Source: Burkholderia sp. PAMC 26561 (GTDB taxonomy: Bacteria > Pseudomonadota > Gammaproteobacteria > Burkholderiales > Burkholderiaceae). Taken from it: 64,000 nucleotides of DNA. Where the stretch lies: positions 3,038,001-3,102,000 of the forward strand of contig NZ_CP014306.1 in assembly GCF_001557535.2 (NCBI RefSeq), written 5' to 3'. Made by a program: the position numbers and the translations under genes. A model generated the notes under the pieces. The model was not told where the DNA came from. It searched no databases and saw only the letters and a list, made by a program, of their open reading frames with translations. Shown piece after piece: positions 18,301 through 26,276 of this stretch (positions are counted from its first letter, which is position 1; each line of letters opens with the position of its first letter).

Positions 18301-18544
18301 GCGGCGCTTCCGGCCAATCACACTGACCGCAGCAGCCGCCGTCCTCGCGCTGATTCCGCTCTTGCGCAGCAACTTCTTCGGGCCGATGGCCACCGCACTG
18401 ATGGGTGGCATCACGAGCGCGACCGTGCTTACGCTGTTCTATTTGCCGGCATTGTATGCGGCGTCGTTCAGAGTGAAGCGCCATGAGCGCGCGGATTACC
18501 AGGAACCCACTACGCCCGATGCTGGAAACGGAGGCCGGTCATGA
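15347..18544 (+). CDS. RND efflux permease, AcrB/HAE1-like
   Basis: Inner-membrane proton-driven pump of 1065 aa, the usual RND length. TM1 is around residues 38-58 (ALVVFLIAMATIFGVLAYT). The TM4 proton-relay motif GLLVDDAIIAVE contains Asp430-Asp431. A second set of membrane helices near residue 890 onward ends with the conserved GVIAMFGIIMRNSVILVDQ. Large periplasmic loops follow TM1 and TM7. A His-rich cytoplasmic patch (HHAHDHEHD) lies around residue 525. ATGA overlaps occur with both the adaptor and the outer-membrane gene. The substrate is unknown. Confidence 0.92.
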   Translation: MSDQEGKQTRGTSAAEAAAASGDYRHEEGRFNLSAWALRHQALVVFLIAMATIFGVLAYTRLAQSEDPPFTFRVMVIQTFWPGATARQMQEQVTDKIAKKLQETPSTDFLRSYSRPGESLLFFTMKDGAPAKEVPEEWYQVRKKVGDIAYTLPPGVQGPYFNDEFGDVFTNIYTLDGDGFSPAQLHDYADSLRTVLLRVPGVAKVNYFGDQDERVYVEISNTQLTRLGISPQQIAQAIDGQNAVAPAGTMNTPNDRVFVRPSGQITDMAALADTLIRVNGRSFRLGDIAAIKRGYLDPPSTQMRSGEKPVLGIGITMQPGQDVVRLGKALDAQVAQLRTQLPAGLVLNEVSSMPHAVSKSVDDFLEAVAEAVVIVLIVSLVSLGFRTGMVVVISIPVVLAVTALFMYLFDIGLHKVSLGTLILALGLLVDDAIIAVEMMAVKLEQGWNRSRAAAYAYTSTAFPMLTGTLVTVGGFLPIALAKSSTGEYTRSIFEVSAIALIASWFAAVVLIPLLGYKLLPERKREAHHAHDHEHDIYNTKFYTRLRGWLAWCIERRFVVLGITLVLFVIAMAGFTLVPQQFFPSSDRSELLVDVRLQEGASFEATLRETRRLEKVLEGRPEIDHIVNFVGTGAPRFYLPLDQQLPQPNFAQFVITAKSVEDREKLASWLGPVLREKFSSIRTRLSRLENGPPVGYPVQFRVSGDDLPTVRGIAEKVFAEMRADSGTANVQYDWDEPSERSVRFQIDQKKARELGVSSQDVSNFLAMQFTGYTVTQYRVRDKLISVDLRAPQSERVDPAKLATLAMPTPNGPVPLGTIGHVVNDLEYGVIWERDRQPTITVQSDVSAGAQGIDVTHAIEKKLDTLRASLPVGYRIEVGGPVEESGKGQASINAQMPIMVIVVLTLLMIQLQSFARVMMVVLTAPLGLIGVVITLLLFNKPFGFVAMLGVIAMFGIIMRNSVILVDQIEQDIAAGHPRFDAIVGATVRRFRPITLTAAAAVLALIPLLRSNFFGPMATALMGGITSATVLTLFYLPALYAASFRVKRHERADYQEPTTPDAGNGGRS

Positions 18545-20001
18545 TGCGTTTTTCCCTGGCTGCCTTTGGCGTTGCAGCCGCCCTGTCCGCCTGTTCGTTT
18601 GGCCCGGACGGAACGCCGCCCATATTACCGCCGGTACCGCACTACGGCGTATCGGCGCAACCCGCGCGCACTGTGATGGCCGAAGGCGTGACACAGACCT
18701 TCGATGCCAACGCGAAACCCGTTCCCGACTGGTGGAAGCTCTACCAGTCGGACGCGCTGAACGCTCTCGTCGACGAAGGCCTGCGCAACAGCCCGAACCT
18801 CGCCGCCGCCGATAAAAGCCTCGCCGCCGCCCGCGAACAACTGCGGGCGCAAGTCGGCTCGTCGATGCTGCCGAGCATCGACCTGGGCGGACAGGCCAAC
18901 CGCGAACGTGCGATCGGCGTGCCGAATTTCGGGCCGCCGACCGTGCTCTACAACCTGTTCGTCGGCCAGATCCGCGCGCAGTACACGTTCGATCTGTTCG
19001 GCGCGGCGCGGCTCGCCGACCGCGCGCTGGCGGCGCAGGTGGACAGCCAGTCCTGGCAATTCGATGCCGCTCGTCGAGCGCTCGCCGCGAACATCGTGAC
19101 CGGCGCAATCAGTGCGGCCGCGTTGCACGCGCAGATCGACACAACGGAGCGCCTCGTCGTTCTCGCCGATGAAGACGCGCGCGACACGCAACGCCGCTTC
19201 GAACTCGGCTCGGCGTCGCGCTCGGACGCGCTCAATGCGCAATCGGGCGCGGCTTCGTTGGCTGCGTCGCTTCCCGGCTTGCGCGCCCAATGGCTTTCGA
19301 CGCGTCACGCGCTCGCCGTCCTGCTCGGCCGTACGCCCGATCAGGCGCCCCCCGATCTCGATCTGGCGGCGCTCACGGTCCCGGCGAACGTGCCGGTCGT
19401 GGTGCCATCGGACCTGCTTGCCAGCCGGCCCGACATCCAGGCCGCCGATGCCTTGCTCAAAGCCGCCGCCGCGCAGGTCGGCGTGGCGACCGCGCAGATG
19501 TACCCGAGCCTGTCGCTGTCGGCGCAAATGGGGAAAGCCGGGTTCAGCTGGCCCACGGCGCTATCCGACGCGGGCGCCATCTGGGGCATCGGCGCGTCAC
19601 TTTCGCAGCCGCTTTTCCATGGCGGCGCGCTGCTCGCGCAAAAGCGCGCGGCGCAGGCGAGCTACGAAGCCGCGGTGTCGCAATACAAGCAGACGGTGCT
19701 GACCGCATTCCGCAACGTCGCCGATTCTCTTGCGGCGCTCGAGCAGGACAACCAGGCGCTGAATTTCGCCGATACCGCCAGCCGCACCTCCATGAGCGTC
19801 TTTACCGATTCGGCGGCCCGTGCGCGGCTCGGCGCAATCCCGCCGTCGTCGGTTCGGGCGAGCGAGCGGCAGTATCGAAATGCCAGGCTCGATGCAATCC
19901 GCTACGAAAGCGCGCGCCTGACCGATACCGCGCTGCTCTTCCAGGCGATGGGCTCGCCGAACGGCGGTACAGCGAACGTGGCTGCGGCGAGCGCCAAATG
20001 A
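18541..20001 (+). CDS. NodT-family outer-membrane efflux lipoprotein
   Basis: 486 aa TolC-like channel of the NodT branch. A lipoprotein signal ends at ALSAC (Cys18). Two OEP repeats are visible: DWWKLYQSDALNALVDEGLRNSPNL at about residue 60 and the second half after DLLASRPDIQAADALLKAAAAQVGVATAQMYPSLSL. It completes the tripartite pump with the two upstream genes and overlaps the permease stop by four bases (ATGA). Confidence 0.92.
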   Translation: MMRFSLAAFGVAAALSACSFGPDGTPPILPPVPHYGVSAQPARTVMAEGVTQTFDANAKPVPDWWKLYQSDALNALVDEGLRNSPNLAAADKSLAAAREQLRAQVGSSMLPSIDLGGQANRERAIGVPNFGPPTVLYNLFVGQIRAQYTFDLFGAARLADRALAAQVDSQSWQFDAARRALAANIVTGAISAAALHAQIDTTERLVVLADEDARDTQRRFELGSASRSDALNAQSGAASLAASLPGLRAQWLSTRHALAVLLGRTPDQAPPDLDLAALTVPANVPVVVPSDLLASRPDIQAADALLKAAAAQVGVATAQMYPSLSLSAQMGKAGFSWPTALSDAGAIWGIGASLSQPLFHGGALLAQKRAAQASYEAAVSQYKQTVLTAFRNVADSLAALEQDNQALNFADTASRTSMSVFTDSAARARLGAIPPSSVRASERQYRNARLDAIRYESARLTDTALLFQAMGSPNGGTANVAAASAK

Positions 20002-20106
20002 ATGGCGTGGCCGGGAGAAAACCATTCACTATTCGGATAAATCCGGTTATCTCGGACTGCCGTTTGCCATAGGCTTGCGTTCTTTCGTGCAATCCGAGGA
20101 AATGCC

Positions 20107-20964
20107 ATGTCTCGCCCACCGATCCGCGACGTCTTCCGATTCGCTCATTTGGGACTGGAAAAAGTCGCGCTGGCATGTGCTGCCTTCAGCTTGATGCACG
20201 CAACGGCCCGCGCCGATGAAACGGCACCGCCTGAACCCACGGTTGTCGATCAATGGGCCTTGCCAGCGGGCGTTCAACCGGGCGTCCCGGACGCCGATCA
20301 AACCGTCCGGAATACTGTTCGCGACGATCCGTGGGCAAACCCGGCCGCAGTACACATCGTGCAGGACGATTCGTGGAGCGCACCTTCTGGCAATCAGGTC
20401 AGATCGGGAGAGCAACTGCACGCAGTCACACCCGCTCGACAAACAATGGCGGCAGCCGACCAGCCGGGCCGACCGGCGCACCCCGCCAACGTCCTTGTGA
20501 TGGACAGCTCGAACTGGAACGAAACGCCGCGCGGACGTTCGCCCGGCCTGATCGCCAGCAACAATGCATGGCGCAAGCGCGTAGCGCCCGATTCGGCCGC
20601 GACGATCGAACGCGACGCCACAAAACACAATCGGGGGACTCAACCGGCCGCAGTGTTGAAACTTGATGGCAGTGCGCAATCCGATCCCTGGATCACCCCT
20701 GCAGCAGCCTCCAAAGGTGCCGACAACGCTGCGGACTGGCAGAACCTCAGGCTTGCATCGGCGCATCAGCCACGAAGCTGCAATCGCGACTGGAGCATCT
20801 TCTCCAGCCCGGGTTGCCCGGATTCCAGGAACCCTGCCGATTCAGCGAAGGGCACACAGGTGCAGGCAAGCGGCAATACCGTGCGCCGCCTGATCGCCAT
20901 AACGCCGGACGGTCGCTGGCGCGCTCCGCTGGTTATCGACGCCGAGGCTTCGCCGCGAAAGTAA
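20107..20964 (+). CDS. Exported hypothetical protein with repeated Trp-x-x-Pro motifs
   Basis: 285 aa. A long N-region and hydrophobic core (KVALACAAFSLMHATARA) suggest a Sec signal cut before Asp37. The mature part is low-complexity and hydrophilic, with a recurring acidic/polar-Trp-x-x-Pro motif: DQWALP (Trp50), DDPWANP (Trp76), DDSWSAP (Trp90), SNWNETP (Trp137), SDPWITP (Trp195) and GRWRAP (Trp271). Two cysteines (about 225 and 237) could form a disulfide. I recognise no domain. It follows the RND operon by 105 bp and ends 4 bp from wspR, which is convergent. Confidence 0.65.
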   Translation: MSRPPIRDVFRFAHLGLEKVALACAAFSLMHATARADETAPPEPTVVDQWALPAGVQPGVPDADQTVRNTVRDDPWANPAAVHIVQDDSWSAPSGNQVRSGEQLHAVTPARQTMAAADQPGRPAHPANVLVMDSSNWNETPRGRSPGLIASNNAWRKRVAPDSAATIERDATKHNRGTQPAAVLKLDGSAQSDPWITPAAASKGADNAADWQNLRLASAHQPRSCNRDWSIFSSPGCPDSRNPADSAKGTQVQASGNTVRRLIAITPDGRWRAPLVIDAEASPRK

Positions 20965-20968
20965 GCGC

Positions 20969-22093
20969 TTATGCGCCGCCGACTTCGACCCGGTTACGTC
21001 CATCGCGTTTCGCACGATACAACGCCAGATCAGCCGCTTCGATAAGCTGCTTCACGTCTTCGCCAGGTTCCGGCACTTGCGTTACGCCACCCACACTGAT
21101 GGTGACGCACTTGGCAACCGCGCCGGCATGCGGCACGGCAAGCGTCTCGACCGCCGCGCGAATTTTTTCGCCGAGGAGGCGCAATCCCGCAGCCGACGTA
21201 GACGGCAGCACCACGGCAAACTCTTCACCGCCAAAGCGCGCAGCGAGATCCGCAGGTCGGTTCAGGCAAGATTCAACGGCGCGCGCGACGTGCTTGAGCA
21301 CATCGTCACCGGCGACGTGACCGTAGGTATCGTTGTATGACTTGAAGCTGTCTACATCGATCATGAGGAACCCAAGCGGCGACTTGTCGCGCGCGGCGCG
21401 TTTCCATTCGGCGCTCAGATAATCATCTAGGCAACGCCGGTTCGACAAGGCCGTCAGCCCGTCCGAATTCGTGAGGCGCTGCAATTCCAGATTCGTTTCC
21501 AGCAGCTTCTGCTGCGACGTACGCAACGCGCGATACGCCTCGTCGCGCTGCGTGAGGTTCAGGTACGAGCGCGAGTGGTAACGGATCCGCGCGATCAGCT
21601 CGATGCTGTCCGGCAGTTTCACCAGGTAATCGTTGGCGCCTGCCGCAAACGCCGCGCTCTTGATGCGCGGTTCCTCTTTCGTGGACAACACGATGATCGG
21701 GATATCGCGGGTCGACTCATGTTCACGATACTGCCGCACGAGCGTCAGTCCATCCACGCCGGGCATCACCAGGTCCTGCAGGATCACGGTTGGCCGCGTG
21801 GCTTGCGCCACCCGCAACGCGTCCTCCGGGTTCGCGCAGTAATGGAAATCGAGCCTCGGCTCGTCCACCAGCATGCGGCGCACGGCTTCCGCTACGATCG
21901 TCTGGTCATCGACGAGCAGCACCATGACCGCGCTTTCCGCCGCGCTCGGCATGTTCAGCGCGTCGTTGAGCAGGTCGGCGGCGTGGGTAGCCGCAGCCGA
22001 CGTGTCGTCGCTGGGGCTCTCCGGCTCGGCTTCCCGGCTCTGCGCCTCACGTCGGGCACGCTCTGCCAGCGGGTCTGCGTTTCGATGTTCCAT
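20969..22093 (-). CDS. wspR: WspR, response-regulator diguanylate cyclase
   Basis: Output protein of the Wsp pathway, 374 aa: receiver domain (about residues 56-180, phospho-acceptor Asp107 in ILQDLVMPGVDG), coiled-coil stalk, then a GGDEF domain that makes c-di-GMP from two GTP. The active site GGEEF is at 288-292 and the inhibitory I-site RPAD at 279-282, so product inhibition is likely. A 50-residue Glu/Ala-rich N-terminal extension precedes the receiver; an in-frame ATG at 21952 (MPSAAESAVMVLLVDDQ) would give the conventional length. It is last in the wsp operon. Confidence 0.93.
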   Translation of the reverse strand: MEHRNADPLAERARREAQSREAEPESPSDDTSAAATHAADLLNDALNMPSAAESAVMVLLVDDQTIVAEAVRRMLVDEPRLDFHYCANPEDALRVAQATRPTVILQDLVMPGVDGLTLVRQYREHESTRDIPIIVLSTKEEPRIKSAAFAAGANDYLVKLPDSIELIARIRYHSRSYLNLTQRDEAYRALRTSQQKLLETNLELQRLTNSDGLTALSNRRCLDDYLSAEWKRAARDKSPLGFLMIDVDSFKSYNDTYGHVAGDDVLKHVARAVESCLNRPADLAARFGGEEFAVVLPSTSAAGLRLLGEKIRAAVETLAVPHAGAVAKCVTISVGGVTQVPEPGEDVKQLIEAADLALYRAKRDGRNRVEVGGA

Positions 22094-22141
22094 GACTGTC
22101 CTGTGTGATCCTGAATACTCAATCGGTTCTCAAGCGCGAGC

Positions 22142-23164
22142 TCATACGCCTCGCTTGCGCGACGATGCGAACGCATTGACGGCAGCATTCGCGATGTTCT
22201 GAAGCGGCAGGATGGAAACAGCCGCATTGATTGCGGCGGCCGCTTTCGGCATGCCATATACAGCGCACGTCGCCTCGTCCTGGGCGATCGTGTAAAACCC
22301 GTTGGCGCGCATGGCCGCCAACCCCGCTGCGCCGTCGCGGCCCATGCCGGTCAGCAGCACGCCGACCGCGTTACCGCTCCAGCGCGCGACGACGCTGTTG
22401 AAAAATACATCGATCGAAGGTCGGTACGGCGTCGCCTCCGGATCTTTCGTGTAGCCAAGCCGGTTACCGCCGCCAAAATGCAGGTGGTCGTTGGTCGCGG
22501 CCAGCAGCACCTTTCCCGGCTCCGGACGATCGCCCTCGCGGGCAATGTACACCGGCAATTTCGACTGTGCGTTCAGCCATTCCGCCATCCCGATGGCAAA
22601 CGCCTGATCCACATGCTGCACGATCACCGTCGCCGGCGTGAAATCGGCCGGCAGCGCGGCGAGCAGCACCGCAAGCGCTCCGGGACCGCCGGCCGACGCG
22701 CCTATCGCAAGCAAATCCATACCGGGTGTAATACGCGGCGCGGCACCCAGTGGATTCGCAGCGGCTTTTGCCCGCTGCTGCGCCCCGACCTGGTCGATCT
22801 TCGCGATCAACGCGGCGATCCCGCGCTTCGCGTCGGGGCCGGCGAGCGCGGGGGTATCGACGGCATCGAGCGCGCCTGCGCCCATTGCCTCGTACACGCG
22901 CCACGAGTTCGCACCCACGTCAACCGTCACGATCAGGATCGCGCACGGCGCCTGACGCATGATCCGCCGTGTGGCTTCCGTCCCGTCGACGTGCGGCATC
23001 ACGAGGTCCATCAGCACGACGTCCGGCTTCTGCGCCGTGCAGTAATCCACGGCCTGCACGCCATCGGTCGCCACCCAGATCACATCGAAATCAGGCCGCG
23101 TCGCCAGCGCCAGGCGCGTGGCTTCCACCGCAAGCGGCATGTCGTTCACTATTCCGATCTTCAT
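22142..23164 (-). CDS. wspF: WspF, CheB-like methylesterase
   Basis: 340 aa with a receiver domain (Asp53 in LMDLVMPHVDG) and a C-terminal methylesterase domain. The catalytic triad is visible: Ser158 in GASAGGPGAL, His184 in IVQHVDQAF, Asp277 in GMGRDGAAGL. It removes methyl groups from the WspA receptor and so resets signalling; loss of function in Pseudomonas raises c-di-GMP. It lies 38 bp after wspE and 48 bp before wspR. Confidence 0.93.
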   Translation of the reverse strand: MKIGIVNDMPLAVEATRLALATRPDFDVIWVATDGVQAVDYCTAQKPDVVLMDLVMPHVDGTEATRRIMRQAPCAILIVTVDVGANSWRVYEAMGAGALDAVDTPALAGPDAKRGIAALIAKIDQVGAQQRAKAAANPLGAAPRITPGMDLLAIGASAGGPGALAVLLAALPADFTPATVIVQHVDQAFAIGMAEWLNAQSKLPVYIAREGDRPEPGKVLLAATNDHLHFGGGNRLGYTKDPEATPYRPSIDVFFNSVVARWSGNAVGVLLTGMGRDGAAGLAAMRANGFYTIAQDEATCAVYGMPKAAAAINAAVSILPLQNIANAAVNAFASSRKRGV

Positions 23165-23202
23165 TGCCAGCCCCCAGCTCTCTCGTTTTTATAACTGCAT
23201 CA

Positions 23203-25539
23203 TCATGGCTGCGCCTCGCCAATCAGATCGCGCACAGCATCGAGCAGCGTCTGATCGTGGAAACTGCCCTTTGCCAGATAGTAGTCCGCGCCCGCGTCCA
23301 GCCCCCGCTGGCGGTCTTCCGCACGGTCCTTGTACGACACGATCATGACCGGCGTGTCGCGCAAATGCGGATCGCGCCGGATCAGCGTCACGAGCTCGAT
23401 GCCGTCGAGCCGCGGCATGTCGATATCCGTGATCACCAGGTCGAAGCGCTCTCCGCGCACTGCGTTCCAGCCGTCCATGCCATCGACGGCAATGGTCACG
23501 TCGTAGCCGCGGCCGGCCAGCAGCTTGCGTTCGAGTTCGCGCACGGTCAGCGAGTCGTCGACCACCAGCACGCGTTTTTTCGGCGCGGCGACGGCGCGGG
23601 CAGTACCTTGTGAAACGCGGCCGAGTTCGCCATCGACGACGAGTTTTTCGACCGCGCGCAGCCAGTCGTCGAGATCGGCGATCAGGAGCGGATCGCCGTT
23701 TTCCATCAACGCGCCCGCCGCGATGCTCGGCACCTTGCCGAGACGTTTGTCGAGCGGCTGCACGACCAGCATGCGCTCGCCGAGGAACCGGTCGACCACC
23801 ACGCCATAAGTCGCCGCACCCTGGCCGATCACGACCACGTTGAGCGTGTCGCTGACCGTGTTGAAGGTGCCGGCGCGCAGGATCTGGTGCGCCGTCACGA
23901 TGCCAAGACGCCTGCCCTCGAACTCGAAATGCTGATGGCCCTCGAGCAGATCGATCGATGCACGCGGCAACACGAGCGTGCGCGCCACATGCGCGAGCGG
24001 CAGGCCGTAGGGTTCGCCATCGACCTCCACGATCAGGCTGCGGATCACAGACAGCGTGAGCGGCAATTGCATCACGAAGCGCGTGCCGACGAGTTCTTCC
24101 TGCGTGACACGCAGGCTGCCACGAACCTGGCGCACGACGTCGTGGACCGCGTCGAGACCGACGCCGCGGCCGGAGACATCGGTGACGGTATCGCGCATCG
24201 AAAAGCCGGGGAGGAACAGAAATTCGAGCAATTCCGCTTCCGACAGACGCGCGGCCGTCGCTTCGTTGGACAGGCGTTTTTGCACGATCGCCCGGCGCAG
24301 CGCGGGAAGGTCGACGCCGCCGCCGTCATCGCTCACGCTGATGAAAAGCGATCCCGCGCTGTGGCGTGCTTCGAGCGTGATCGTGCCTTCGGGCGGCTTG
24401 CCGAGCGCGCGGCGCAGCGACGGCGCCTCGATGCCGTGGTCAACGGCGTTGCGCAGCAGGTGACCGAGCGGCGCTTCGAGCATGTCCAGAATGTCGCGGT
24501 CCACCTCCGTTGCTTCGCCCGCGATCACGAAGCGCACTTGTTTCTCGAGCGCACGCGCGACGTCGCGCACCATGCGCGCAAAACCACCGGTGGCATCGAC
24601 GAAAGGACGCATCCTGCATTCGAGCGCTTCGTCGTAGAGCTGTTGCGAAAGGTGCGTCGTACGGCGGTCGTAGTTCTCGAGCTCGGCCAGGCGTTCGCCA
24701 AGCTGGCGCTGCGCCTCGGCGTTGAGGCGGCGGATTTCATCGAGGGCGGCGAGCGTGCGCACGTCGAGCGCGGCGGTCGACGTAACGTTCGAAGCGGCGC
24801 CCGAAGCGGTGCCCGAACTACGCGAAGATTCGGTCAGCGATTCATGCAGGAAGTCGAGCGCGCGGCTCGCGTCGCGCTGAATGCGCTTCACGCGCAGCAT
24901 GGATTGCGCGAATGGCTTCAGCCAGCGCGATTCCACCAGCGACTCGCCGGAATGGCTGAGCAGGCGATCGAGGGTTTCCGTGCGAACGCGCAGCATGCGA
25001 GTCGTTTCACGTTGTTCGGCCGGCGACCAGACGGGCAACGGGCGCGCGGGTTCGGGTTCCGATTGGGGAACCGGCGCGGCGAGCGTCAATTCCTTCGATA
25101 AATCCAGAAAGTCGTCCGGTGCCGGCGGCTTGAACGAAGCCTCCCCGGAGTCCCCGGCTTCGCCACTCATCCGCGCATTCAACTCATCGACGAACGCGTC
25201 GACGTCGGCCTGCGGGATGGTTTCGTCGCCGGAAGCCTGGCCGATGCGCACGATCAGGTCGACGCCTGCCAGCAACACATCGATCATGGCGGCATCCACG
25301 TTCACGCGGCCCTGCTGCGCGCCGACGAAGCAGTCCTCCATCACGTGCGCGAGGCTCACGCCGACCGGCACGCCGACAATCCGCGCCGCGCCCTTCAACG
25401 AATGCGCGGCACGCATGCACGCTTCAAGCGTGACAGGATCGCGCGGCGCGCGTTCGAGCGCGAGCAGGCCGTCGCTCAGGATCTGCGCCTGTGCCCGCGC
25501 TTCCTCGCGGAACAGATCGACGAGCGAGGCGCCGCTCAT
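23203..25539 (-). CDS. wspE: WspE, CheA-like hybrid histidine kinase
   Basis: 778 aa. The N-terminal HPt domain has the phospho-histidine at His46 (AAHSLKGAARIVG). Dimerisation and CheA-type ATPase domains follow (N-box LLRNAVDHGIE, G-box SGRGVGLDAV), then a CheW-like domain, and a C-terminal receiver with its acceptor Asp near residue 705 (LVITDIDMPRLDG). It phosphorylates WspR and WspF. The ATG at 25539 overlaps the wspD stop (ATGA); a longer in-frame start exists but would lie inside wspD. Confidence 0.93.
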   Translation of the reverse strand: MSGASLVDLFREEARAQAQILSDGLLALERAPRDPVTLEACMRAAHSLKGAARIVGVPVGVSLAHVMEDCFVGAQQGRVNVDAAMIDVLLAGVDLIVRIGQASGDETIPQADVDAFVDELNARMSGEAGDSGEASFKPPAPDDFLDLSKELTLAAPVPQSEPEPARPLPVWSPAEQRETTRMLRVRTETLDRLLSHSGESLVESRWLKPFAQSMLRVKRIQRDASRALDFLHESLTESSRSSGTASGAASNVTSTAALDVRTLAALDEIRRLNAEAQRQLGERLAELENYDRRTTHLSQQLYDEALECRMRPFVDATGGFARMVRDVARALEKQVRFVIAGEATEVDRDILDMLEAPLGHLLRNAVDHGIEAPSLRRALGKPPEGTITLEARHSAGSLFISVSDDGGGVDLPALRRAIVQKRLSNEATAARLSEAELLEFLFLPGFSMRDTVTDVSGRGVGLDAVHDVVRQVRGSLRVTQEELVGTRFVMQLPLTLSVIRSLIVEVDGEPYGLPLAHVARTLVLPRASIDLLEGHQHFEFEGRRLGIVTAHQILRAGTFNTVSDTLNVVVIGQGAATYGVVVDRFLGERMLVVQPLDKRLGKVPSIAAGALMENGDPLLIADLDDWLRAVEKLVVDGELGRVSQGTARAVAAPKKRVLVVDDSLTVRELERKLLAGRGYDVTIAVDGMDGWNAVRGERFDLVITDIDMPRLDGIELVTLIRRDPHLRDTPVMIVSYKDRAEDRQRGLDAGADYYLAKGSFHDQTLLDAVRDLIGEAQP

Positions 25540-26276
25540 GTCAGGCTCCGGTTGAGGGTTTCGAAGAGCTTCGCGGCGTCGAGCAAACCGACCGTCACGC
25601 CCTTCCACGCCGTGACGGCGATCGCGTGCGAAGCCGACATGCTCGCGACCGTGGCCGGGACTTCCTGGAAGTCGGCACGGGCAAATCGATGCACGCCATC
25701 GACGGCATCGACGGGAAACACGATCGGGTTCGCGAAGTCGCTGCGCGGCGCGCTATCGGCGGCGGGCTCGACGACCAGCAGGCGGCCGAGATCGCGGGCA
25801 TCGACGACCTGCTGCGCGGCGTCGCGCCGGCCATCCTGCGCAAACTCCGATGCAATCCCGAAAAGCCGTGCAAGCGATGCGCAAACCAGCAGCGCGCCGC
25901 GGATGTTCACCACGCCGAGCACCGCCCGGTGACGCCGGTGCGGCAGCGAGTGGATCGGCCTTAACTGCGCGACCTGCTGGAAGATGGCCGTGGGCAAACC
26001 CAGCCATTCTTCGCCGATGCGGAACACGAGCCATGACGTGGTATCGGCTTCACGCGCGGTACGGTCGGCCAGCGAATTCAGCGGCTGGCGTTCGCCGATC
26101 GAATCGACGGCGTGCTCACGGTCGAGCACGAGCGCAGCCGCGGCATCGTGCACGGGGCAATTGCGGCAATGGATGTAGCCGGCAAGACGTGGACACGAAC
26201 CGTCGCCACGCACGCCGATCCGGTTCCAGCAATCATCGATGAGCACTGTCTGGGACGCGTCGTGGACTTCACTCAT
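25536..26276 (-). CDS. wspD: WspD, CheW-like coupling protein
   Basis: About 246 aa. A CheW domain starts near residue 83 (SWLVFRIGEEWLGLPTAIFQQV; later VNIRGALLVCASLARLFG). The N-terminal part carries four cysteines (DDCWNRIG, GSCPRLAGYIHCRNCP), a feature of WspD proteins that could bind metal, though this is not established here. It couples the receptor to WspE. The start MSEVHDAS at 26276 overlaps the wspC end by eight bases; the stop overlaps wspE. Confidence 0.9.
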   Translation of the reverse strand: MSEVHDASQTVLIDDCWNRIGVRGDGSCPRLAGYIHCRNCPVHDAAAALVLDREHAVDSIGERQPLNSLADRTAREADTTSWLVFRIGEEWLGLPTAIFQQVAQLRPIHSLPHRRHRAVLGVVNIRGALLVCASLARLFGIASEFAQDGRRDAAQQVVDARDLGRLLVVEPAADSAPRSDFANPIVFPVDAVDGVHRFARADFQEVPATVASMSASHAIAVTAWKGVTVGLLDAAKLFETLNRSLT

